Below, piece by piece: positions 1 through 7,769 of a stretch of DNA of 64,000 nt. How positions within the stretch are numbered: position 1 is the stretch's first letter; each line of letters begins with the position of its first letter. The DNA comes from Symsagittifera roscoffensis. Lineage: Eukaryota > Xenacoelomorpha > Acoela > Convolutidae. Below the pieces are notes generated by a model. It searched no databases. It worked only from the letters and a program-made list of their open reading frames with translations, and was not told the origin of the DNA. The stretch lies in contig NC_087067.1 of NCBI RefSeq assembly GCF_963678635.1, positions 46,984,001-47,048,000 of the forward strand. Direction: 5' to 3'. The position numbers and the translations under genes are program-made.

Positions 1-1
1 G

Positions 2-3000
2 CAGAGGGACGACGAGTCAATAGATCGGTTCCTAGATGACCTCGAGAGCTTGAGAAGGAGGAGTGACCCAGAGGAGTCGACAAATAGACGGAACTTTAGC
101 ATTGCCTCGAAGTTCATCGATGGGGTGAAAAGTGATGACTTAAGGACAATGTTAGCAACATACTACACATTGTCGAAGGACAGCGCACCCACCCCAGAAG
201 AAATGAGACAGAACTCAAGAGAATACATGCTGATGAAACCTAAGAAGTACTCATATTCCGAAAACAGGAACACGCAAGGGGGAAGCCAACCCCAGAGGTC
301 ATCATGGTACAAACCTAGAGATGATATGGACAAGCGCAGATCATGCGCGAACTGCGGGTCAGCGGATCATCATGTGGCTGACTGCACAACGTACAAACAA
401 GGCATGAAGAGCCTAGGTTATGCACCGGATGAAGAGGATATGAGCCAGATGGAGGAACACGAGTACTATAATGGCTTAATCATCAAGATAGGCGCCAGAT
501 GCTTCTTCTGTAACCAGGAGGGGCACTTCAGAATGGATTGTCCCTTGTTCTGGGAAGCGGTCAAGGACCAGAATCACCCCAAACATAAGTTGGCATTAGC
601 GGCGGTGCAGAATCAGCGGAACAGGCAAAACGAGTTTGAATCTAGGAACTTGGGGGCACCAAACACCGAATTGCCGACGAAGACAGTGAAAGCTGTTACA
701 CATGTTAGCGGTGCGTTAGAGTCCGCGGCCGGAAGCTCTCTAGAGATAAATTATGAGAAAGCGGCGACGGAAGCAATTGCCAAAGTGAAACAAGATCTGG
801 CTGCGAAAGAAATAGAGCAACGACTAAAGTTGGAGATCGAAAGACAGAATTTTAACGAAGCATTAACCGGATCGAACTCAATACCAGAGGCTAGAACGGG
901 CTCAATGAAGACCGGGAATTGTAACACCGTGAAAATGGTGACAGGTAAACCTTTTGGAATATCGAAAATCGGAGCAAGAATAATGTCGATAATCACAGTG
1001 GGCGGACACGAGGTAACCAGAAACTTGAGCGAGCCGAGCGACCAGACGATAATGCACATTGACGTGTATGCAGACTACTTGAGTGGAATAAGTCCACAAA
1101 CGACTTCTAGAGCGCTCAGGGCACTACTCACGAGAGGGGGCAGCAAATCGGTACGTGTTGATAATAGGTACACTGAAGCTTATGGTCCACACGAGGTCAT
1201 GCTAAATATAGATGGAATCAACATCTATACCAAGACGATGATAACATGCGACGAAGACCTAATTGGACAAATCTATGTAGGGAAAGAAGAATTGAAAGTA
1301 AGATCGATTGGACACTGTGCTATGCTCGAAGAAGATGCAATGCACATCGGGACGGAAGCAGACGTGACAGGGCACGTGCTAGACATAAATGGCAAAAAGA
1401 CTCAGTTACGTGGATTACTTGACACGGGAGCAGTCTTGAGCGTCATACCAATCGAAACATGGGAAAAGATGGGCTTTGACAAAGGTGACTTGATAGACTC
1501 GAGAATACGGCTGTCAGCTGCAAACAAAGGGGCCCTTCGGGTGTTGGACAGGACGCCGATAATAGCCCTCAATTTGGGGGAACGTAACCTGTGGATGAGC
1601 TTCATCGTGGTAGAAAACCTAGATGAATCTGACCAATTCATATTGGGCAGAGACTTCACTAGGAATTTCGACGTAACGATAGATCTAAATAATGCAATGT
1701 TCAGGATACGGAACCCGGATAGGAGGTACGCAATCAAACCGGTAAATTTAATAATGGCAAATGAGAACAAAGCACGGGTATTCTTGAGTAGGAGAGTGAG
1801 GTTAAAAGCTAATGAAGCGGCAATCGTAAGCTTGAGGATGAAAAATTATAATGAACTAAGTGACAACAAGCAAGTGTGTATAGTTCCAAATCCTAATAGT
1901 CAAAGCGCTGCTGTTTTAGGAAGATCATTTTCGATAACGAAGAGCGGCCTCTGCGTCAGTGTCTTGTTGAATACCCTTGATATACCGATCACGATACAGA
2001 GAGGGAGGAAGCTGGGATATGCTTTACCGGTTAAAACTCGATATGAAACAATTGAAAACTCAAAACAAAATGAAGTTGTTGATTGTCCCAACCACAGGGA
2101 CAAAATTTGTATCTTGAGACGATTGCAGAGAATAAAAGACTCTTCAGGTCTTATCAAATCACTTAAGTCAGAAACGGACGATGGGCTTTCGAGCTGTTCG
2201 AACTTTCCAGAGCGACCCACACCAGATGAAATGCAAACTGATAAACCGGTTCTGCCGGAGATTGAACATTTAAGGGGCAAACTGAAAGATGAACAGCTCG
2301 AAGCTATCAAGGACGTACTAGAGCGGAACGAGGAGGTTTTTTCAAGGCATAAGGCGGATATCGGGTGTTGTAATTTTGTTGAACATGAAATAGAACTTGA
2401 GGAAAACGCGGTGCCACACAGGGAGGGGGCGAGGCGCATGACCCCACACAAATCGGACGCGTGTAGAAAAGAAATCGAAACGTTACTAGAATATGACATG
2501 ATAGAACCATCCAAGTCACCGTGGGCGTGTGGAGTAGTGATGGCCAAAAAGAAAGGCGACCAGTTAAGGTTATGTTGTGACTTTCGATACCTGAACTCCG
2601 TCACGGTGAAGGATGCCTATCCCATACCTAGAATTGATGAGAGCCTCTCGAAGTTAGGTGATGCGAAATTTTTTACGACTCTTGATTTAGGCTCGGCCTT
2701 TTGGCAGGTACCATTAAGGAAGCAAGACAGGGACAAGACAGGGTTCGCCTGCGAGTTGGGTCTGTTTCAATGGAAACGGATGCCGTTTGGACTCTGCAAT
2801 GCAACAGCCACGTTTCAGAGGCTGATGGCACACGCGTTGATAGGCGTGACGAAGAAGTACGGCAACCTGGTAATGTGCTACGTGGACGACGTGGTAATAG
2901 CAACGCCAACACTAGAAGACCACATCGAGAGGCTTGACGAGGTGTTCGCGTGCATGAAAAGATCGGGGCTGAAGTGTAAACAATCAAAGTGCGAGATACT

Positions 3001-6000
3001 CAAGGACTCGCTTAAATACTTGGGCAGGATGGTAGATAAACACGGTATCAGACCTGACCCAGACGCCGTGGAAGCAGTCCTAACCTGGAAATCACCGAAG
3101 ACGGAACACCAGCTGATGAGCTTCCTGGGTTTCGCCAACTATTATAGAGAATTCATCAAGGGCTATGCGGACAAGGTATACCCGATGCAACAATTAATGA
3201 GACATAAGGGCAAGAAGTTCACGTGGAACAACGCGGCAGAAGAGTCATTCCAGAGAATAAAGAAAGAGCTGTGTGAGGCACCAGTACTGGGTATGCCGAC
3301 TGAGAAGGGGATGTACGTGCTAGACACGGATGCGTCAGTAGTCGCTATTTCTGGGATTCTCCATCAAGAACAAGAATGGAATGGGAAGACAGTCTTGAGA
3401 CCAATAGCATACGGGAGCAAGGTCCTAAGTGACACAGAAATGAAGTACGGAGCACCGAAAGCAGAGATGTTCGCGGTGGTCACCTTTGTCGAAAAATACA
3501 GAGCATACTTAGGCAGTGAGCCCTTCAAGCTGCGAGTCGACAACCGAGCACTAAGCTGGCTGAAAACGTACTCAATGGACCAGAGCTATATTGGGAGGTG
3601 GATAGTTCGCTTGGATGGATACAACATGATAATTGAGCACAGAACACGAGATAAACATCAAAATGCTGACAGCTTGAGTAAGAAGACGGAGTTCTACGAG
3701 AGGCAAGAACAAAGAGAGGCGGACAGACCTGAGATCAAAGACGGCTTCTCCTTTATGGACAAAGAAACGTACGACAGTCTTCCACTCACGAGATGGCTGG
3801 ACAAATCAGGCAAACCGATAGAAGATCATCCCGAATTGCCGAAAGAGCCTCTTGAAAAGACCATCTTGAAGAAAAACAGAGGGATTCCGATAGGAATAAT
3901 GCTCAAGTCCAAGATCGTGAGGGAAACACTCAAGGCAAAAGGTTATGATCTCATCCAGGTAGAGGAGGGAACGGTCCGAATAGATGAAGACTTAATGAGG
4001 TTGCTTGAGAAACTATCAGATAACAAGCCCGTGATCCAAGGGAAAGGTCAGGAGGCACCGGAACTAACCATACTTCGGAGAGAAGAAACAGTGAACAATA
4101 CTGACGTCTCAAAAGGAAGCATCACTGATAGCAAGGAAGTTGTGCGATCACTAGTTGAAAAAATCCCCGAAAAAACTCTGGAGCAGACAAAAGTCAGGGA
4201 CAAGAAAGTAACATTCAGAGAAGAAGTTGAACACCTGGGACTAGATCAAGAGTCCGGGGAGTGGTCCAGAATCATGGAAGAAGACGAAACCGGAGAAGGG
4301 AAATTGTCCGGGGAGCGTGAAGAATGGGATGAAGACTCGGATGAGAGCAGCGAAGACCAAGACAGTCTATACATGATACTGGCGGAAGAGAAGATAAGAC
4401 AGCACGACAGGGAATTACAGACGGATCCATCTTCAGGGACGTACAATCTGGAATTACAAGAGGTACGAGGTGGTGAAGAGCTCGAGAAAATAGCAGTTTC
4501 AAGAAAACCACTAAGGGAACTATCGTGCAACTCAAACGTCAGAACGAATCTGGTACCAGAAGACGACATGAAAATCGTGAAAAGGATGATATGTGTGAAA
4601 CTGAGCGATGACATCCACAACCCTGGTGAGATGAATGGACAGATCATGGCGCTAAAGGAGCACGTTAAGGCGAGATACAGGCTGTCTGACCTAATAAGGG
4701 CCCAGAAGAATGACAAAATGACAAGTAACCTCTCCAAATGGATCCATTCGGGAGTCAAGGAGAAGGGGGAACTTGAGGAAGACAGCTACAAGATCTTGAG
4801 CCAGTTCTACAAAGAAAAGAGAGACTTACTTTATCACACAGCTGAAGGGGTGGTAGCGTGCAAGAGAAGAGATGAGGAAAAGATATTACACAAACACAAC
4901 CTCATCATACTACCACAATTGTACCAAACGGAGGTGCTTTTCAGATCACACGACCAGATGGGCCACCAGGGGATAGATAAAGTACAACAAAGGATACTTC
5001 ACAGGTTTGACTGGCCGGGAATGAGAAAAGCTTGCGAGAGATGGGTGAATGCCTGCCTAGCATGCCTTCAAGTAAAAGACCCAAGGAAGATGAAGTTTCC
5101 CCTCAAGTCTGTCGAGAGTTCGGAATTCAATGAAGTGGTGCAGATAGACCATCAGAAAATCTGCATGACGGAGTCGGGTTATAACCAAATACTAGTTATA
5201 ATAGATCACTTCACCAAGTTGGCGGAAGCGGTTCCGTGCCAGACAGCCTCGGCAGAGGAGACATGTGATCACCTGATAACGCATTGGATATCGCGGTATG
5301 GTTGCCCAATGACTTTCCAGTCGGACAACGGCAAGGCTTTTGTGGGGGACTTGACAAAAGAATTGATGAAGAGATCACACATTGCTCAAGCGCACTCGAC
5401 GACCTATCATCCACAGACCAATGGGTTGGTAGAGAGACAGAACAGGACACTGGTCAACATGCTCAGGGTGTACTGCTCGAGATACATGACGGACTGGGAC
5501 AAATACCTGCCACAGGTAGTAGGAGCCTATAATAGTACTCAGCACTCAACGACGGGTATCAGTCCTTTCATGATGTTGACAGGCAGGGAAAGGGCAATGC
5601 CTATAACATTCTTCTACCCGGAGTACGAGGGGAAGAGGACGTCACCTCAAGCATACATGAAGGAAGCGATCAAAAGACAACAAGAGCTAAACGAGCTATG
5701 TCGGAGAAACACGGCGCAAGCGCAAATGAGGCAACGCAAGAAATATGACGAAAAGATACTAAGAGCAAAGCCATACGAAGTGGGCCAATACGTGTGGGTC
5801 TTCCAAAATGTCATACCGCCCAAGGGAACAAAGAAACTACTCAAGAAATGGAGAGGACCGTTCATGATTACGGAAGTACATCAACAAGGACGGTTCTATC
5901 GCTTGAGTACAGGGCGAGCAGCACATTACGAAAATCTGAAGCCTCATGTCCCGTCCCCGGAGGACTGGTGCCTACCAAAAGACATGGAAGGTCTTGATTA

Positions 6001-7261
6001 CCTGGTGGTGGAACCAGCGTGCGAGGTGAATGAGAAAGGCACTAGAGAGAAAAATGATGGTAATGAGAACTTGAGTTTGGACGACAACGAAAAGATAGAA
6101 GTGGAGTCGGATGCAGGTTCATTTGTAGAAGAATACTGGAACGACCCAGAGCAAAACGAGGTACCGAAGTGGATGGAGCCGGATCGACCAACACCACCGG
6201 AAACCAGGACTGGCAATCGTAAACGAACAGGTATGAGGTACAATAGGTACGGGGATGACTTCTTGATCGATAAGATACAGCCGGACAAGTTGGGCGATGA
6301 ACTACTAAGCGCAGGCGAACTGGAAGCCGAAGAGGAATGGCAGGTCATTGACGATGGTGGACATTATCCGCAGGAAGATTACTCGACGCCAGAATTGGAG
6401 ACGGATCTCGAACAGAGTGAAATAGAAAGGAGGGAGAACACGAACTTAAGGATTCTAGAGTGGATGCGTGATGTCAAAGACGAGAGCCGCGAAGGACAAA
6501 GCATTCAGCAAATCGATGTATCAGCAACAAATTACATGAAGACAGAGGACCCTCTTTTCGGATGGACAGCAACAGACAGGCCACTGGACATCCCCAAGGA
6601 CAATTCAGACCCGACTACATCGACGGGGACGTCGATAAATATTTTTGTCCGGGGAGTGGGGGTAGGACTTACCCACACCGAAAATTTGATGATAAAGAAG
6701 CTCAAGGAAGTGAGGGAAACAAGCGGATTGGAACTGGAGGAAGAAGAACCAGAGCCTACCATAGGAAGGAATTTCAAAACGAAATTCGAAATACCCAATG
6801 AATACTCAGAGAACATCATGATAACGGATAGCGACCTCATCCTGTCAAACAGGACCAGCGCAATCTGCATCACGGCGGACATGAGTTTCAAATCAAGATT
6901 GGAGGCTGACTTCAAAAGAGAGTACCAGAACGTAGAGTTTCTGTTCAGACAGAGGCCAGGACTGGGAGGCATAGCAGCGCTTCCACCGTCAGTGGCACAA
7001 GTCCCGGGCAAATACCTCTGCTTCCTAGTAACGAGAGTCAACGACAGAAACACAATTGATCCCGAACACGTGATATTGGCACTGACAAGACTACGTGACT
7101 TCATGATTGAAAGAGGAATAGTGGAGGTCTCGATGCCGGTGTACGACCCAAACAGGGGCAAACTGAGCTCGAGGGAATTGTACGCTATCCTACATGTGGT
7201 CTTTGCAGAAACAGAGATAATGGTGCATCTTCACAAGAAGTACTACTTGAGCATCGCCTGA
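2..7261 (+). CDS. Gag-pol polyprotein with C-terminal macro-like domain (copy A, 5' partial)
   Basis: Structural and enzymatic polyprotein of the element. The frame is already open at base 2, so the true start is upstream; residues here are counted from base 50. Two zinc knuckles CX2CX4HX4C lie at 99-112 and 151-164 (nucleocapsid). An aspartic protease motif DTGA starts at 458. Reverse transcriptase covers about 800-1070 with YVDD at 944-947. RNase H follows from about 1085 to 1220 (DTDAS, then DNRALSW). Integrase starts with its HHCC zinc region (H at 1634) and has core D1700, D1759 and E1795, an exact D-35-E spacing. Gag and pol share one frame, so no frameshift is needed between them. About 400 acidic residues separate RNase H from integrase, and another 400 or so separate integrase from the last domain (2257-2403), which resembles TARG1/OARD1 macro domains. 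No chromodomain is visible. Confidence 0.95.
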   Translation, partial: QRDDESIDRFLDDLESLRRRSDPEESTNRRNFSIASKFIDGVKSDDLRTMLATYYTLSKDSAPTPEEMRQNSREYMLMKPKKYSYSENRNTQGGSQPQRSSWYKPRDDMDKRRSCANCGSADHHVADCTTYKQGMKSLGYAPDEEDMSQMEEHEYYNGLIIKIGARCFFCNQEGHFRMDCPLFWEAVKDQNHPKHKLALAAVQNQRNRQNEFESRNLGAPNTELPTKTVKAVTHVSGALESAAGSSLEINYEKAATEAIAKVKQDLAAKEIEQRLKLEIERQNFNEALTGSNSIPEARTGSMKTGNCNTVKMVTGKPFGISKIGARIMSIITVGGHEVTRNLSEPSDQTIMHIDVYADYLSGISPQTTSRALRALLTRGGSKSVRVDNRYTEAYGPHEVMLNIDGINIYTKTMITCDEDLIGQIYVGKEELKVRSIGHCAMLEEDAMHIGTEADVTGHVLDINGKKTQLRGLLDTGAVLSVIPIETWEKMGFDKGDLIDSRIRLSAANKGALRVLDRTPIIALNLGERNLWMSFIVVENLDESDQFILGRDFTRNFDVTIDLNNAMFRIRNPDRRYAIKPVNLIMANENKARVFLSRRVRLKANEAAIVSLRMKNYNELSDNKQVCIVPNPNSQSAAVLGRSFSITKSGLCVSVLLNTLDIPITIQRGRKLGYALPVKTRYETIENSKQNEVVDCPNHRDKICILRRLQRIKDSSGLIKSLKSETDDGLSSCSNFPERPTPDEMQTDKPVLPEIEHLRGKLKDEQLEAIKDVLERNEEVFSRHKADIGCCNFVEHEIELEENAVPHREGARRMTPHKSDACRKEIETLLEYDMIEPSKSPWACGVVMAKKKGDQLRLCCDFRYLNSVTVKDAYPIPRIDESLSKLGDAKFFTTLDLGSAFWQVPLRKQDRDKTGFACELGLFQWKRMPFGLCNATATFQRLMAHALIGVTKKYGNLVMCYVDDVVIATPTLEDHIERLDEVFACMKRSGLKCKQSKCEILKDSLKYLGRMVDKHGIRPDPDAVEAVLTWKSPKTEHQLMSFLGFANYYREFIKGYADKVYPMQQLMRHKGKKFTWNNAAEESFQRIKKELCEAPVLGMPTEKGMYVLDTDASVVAISGILHQEQEWNGKTVLRPIAYGSKVLSDTEMKYGAPKAEMFAVVTFVEKYRAYLGSEPFKLRVDNRALSWLKTYSMDQSYIGRWIVRLDGYNMIIEHRTRDKHQNADSLSKKTEFYERQEQREADRPEIKDGFSFMDKETYDSLPLTRWLDKSGKPIEDHPELPKEPLEKTILKKNRGIPIGIMLKSKIVRETLKAKGYDLIQVEEGTVRIDEDLMRLLEKLSDNKPVIQGKGQEAPELTILRREETVNNTDVSKGSITDSKEVVRSLVEKIPEKTLEQTKVRDKKVTFREEVEHLGLDQESGEWSRIMEEDETGEGKLSGEREEWDEDSDESSEDQDSLYMILAEEKIRQHDRELQTDPSSGTYNLELQEVRGGEELEKIAVSRKPLRELSCNSNVRTNLVPEDDMKIVKRMICVKLSDDIHNPGEMNGQIMALKEHVKARYRLSDLIRAQKNDKMTSNLSKWIHSGVKEKGELEEDSYKILSQFYKEKRDLLYHTAEGVVACKRRDEEKILHKHNLIILPQLYQTEVLFRSHDQMGHQGIDKVQQRILHRFDWPGMRKACERWVNACLACLQVKDPRKMKFPLKSVESSEFNEVVQIDHQKICMTESGYNQILVIIDHFTKLAEAVPCQTASAEETCDHLITHWISRYGCPMTFQSDNGKAFVGDLTKELMKRSHIAQAHSTTYHPQTNGLVERQNRTLVNMLRVYCSRYMTDWDKYLPQVVGAYNSTQHSTTGISPFMMLTGRERAMPITFFYPEYEGKRTSPQAYMKEAIKRQQELNELCRRNTAQAQMRQRKKYDEKILRAKPYEVGQYVWVFQNVIPPKGTKKLLKKWRGPFMITEVHQQGRFYRLSTGRAAHYENLKPHVPSPEDWCLPKDMEGLDYLVVEPACEVNEKGTREKNDGNENLSLDDNEKIEVESDAGSFVEEYWNDPEQNEVPKWMEPDRPTPPETRTGNRKRTGMRYNRYGDDFLIDKIQPDKLGDELLSAGELEAEEEWQVIDDGGHYPQEDYSTPELETDLEQSEIERRENTNLRILEWMRDVKDESREGQSIQQIDVSATNYMKTEDPLFGWTATDRPLDIPKDNSDPTTSTGTSINIFVRGVGVGLTHTENLMIKKLKEVRETSGLELEEEEPEPTIGRNFKTKFEIPNEYSENIMITDSDLILSNRTSAICITADMSFKSRLEADFKREYQNVEFLFRQRPGLGGIAALPPSVAQVPGKYLCFLVTRVNDRNTIDPEHVILALTRLRDFMIERGIVEVSMPVYDPNRGKLSSRELYAILHVVFAETEIMVHLHKKYYLSIA
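4253..4315 (+). repeat. Two internal copies of the polypurine-side motif in pol (copy A)
   Basis: TCCGGGGAGT at 4253-4262 and TGTCCGGGGAG at 4305-4315 match the motif that stands directly before the 3' LTR in copies B and C (CTGTCCGGGGAGTA). They lie in the acidic segment between RNase H and integrase and encode SGE / LSGE peptides. They could be extra plus-strand primers (central polypurine tracts) or simply a peptide repeat. Confidence 0.5.
6646..6656 (+). repeat. Third internal copy of the polypurine-side motif (copy A)
   Basis: TGTCCGGGGAG followed by TGGGGGT lies just before the macro-like domain. The same place in copy C (49126-49136) keeps a similar, less exact version on its sense strand. 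Role as a second plus-strand start is an inference. Confidence 0.4.
6818..7258 (+). other. Macro (ADP-ribose-binding) domain-like C-terminal domain of Pol, copy A
   Basis: The last 147 residues of gag-pol. Seen: a start with TSAICITADM, a basic stretch DFKREY, a central GKYLCFLVTR strand, helix LTRLRDFMIERG, strand VSMPVYDPNRGKL, helix ELYAILHVVF and final strand TEIMVHLHKKYY. From memory this follows human TARG1/OARD1 closely in order and spacing: its RYIYYLITK, GVTDLSMPRIGCGLD, VSAMIEEVF and TDIKITVY blocks align with no gap over the last 24 residues before TDI. The family removes or binds ADP-ribose on proteins or nucleic acids. Here the GCGLD loop is replaced by a DPNRG loop that is the same in copies B and C, so it is a family trait and the activity may differ from TARG1. 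Assignment rests on memory of the family, not on a search. Confidence 0.7.
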
Positions 7262-7537
7262 GTCGGGTACATGGAGGTATCAGGTCGGGTGTGAGGGAGG
7301 AGTCTTGAGTTAGGTACTGGGGTGCGGCGCAGGTAAAGGGATCTTAAGATGTGATTGGCATGACAATTGAATTTTAAAAGAAAGAATTGATGGTGCTAAA
7401 ACATAAAATGAATCTGCATGTTCTTAAGGGAAAATCCAATCGAATTGCTTTAAGTGATATGAGAATGATAAGATTTTAACCATATGGGTAGAAGGGGGGT
7501 CTCTAGGTTAGGGACGTGATATGCTAAGTTTTAATGA

Positions 7538-7552
7538 GCTTTCTGTTTTCAG
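7538..7552 (+). promoter_or_regulatory. 3' splice site upstream of ORF2 (copy A)
   Basis: GCTTTCTGTTTTCAG followed by ATCAAG. TTTTCAG is the nematode consensus. The site lies 217 bases before the ORF2 ATG. The corresponding spacer in copy B has TTTTCTAG/ATC and in copy C TTTTTTAG/ATC, so the site is kept across strongly diverged copies. The donor would be in the leader, outside the window. A trans-splice (spliced leader) use cannot be told apart from cis-splicing here. Confidence 0.6.
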
Positions 7553-7675
7553 ATCAAGTTTGAAAAACAAAGTTGAAAATCCAACTACACTCAAGCGAGT
7601 AACAGAAAGAGAGAATCTTGATTGAACACGCGATAATCCGAATCTACAGCAAGTACTTGCAGGAGAACATTTCTA

Positions 7676-7735
7676 GGTAATTCTTGAGTTGGTAAGGTAA
7701 TTCTTGAGTTGGTAAGGTAATTCTTGAGCTGGTTA
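7676..7735 (+). repeat. 20-bp tandem repeat, three units
   Basis: Unit GGTAATTCTTGAGTTGGTAA, repeated with one change in the last unit, immediately upstream of ORF2. Each unit carries CTTGAG, a hexamer greatly over-represented throughout copy A. Confidence 0.9.
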
Positions 7736-7769
7736 ACATCTACCTACATACATCCCGAAGTTACAAAGA

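Larger units (their letters stand above)
7262..7769 (+). other. Non-coding spacer between gag-pol and ORF2 (copy A)
   Basis: About 500 bases without a gene. It contains a good nematode-type 3' splice site ending at 7552 and, close before the ORF2 start, a 20-bp tandem repeat. Copies B and C have a spacer at the same place with a 3' splice site but without this tandem repeat. It most likely serves as the 5' untranslated region of a spliced ORF2 RNA. Confidence 0.7.

Noticed and set aside
5700-7261. Chromodomain at the end of Pol
   Set aside because: The end of Pol has a different strand and helix pattern that fits a macro domain; no aromatic-cage pattern of a chromodomain was seen.
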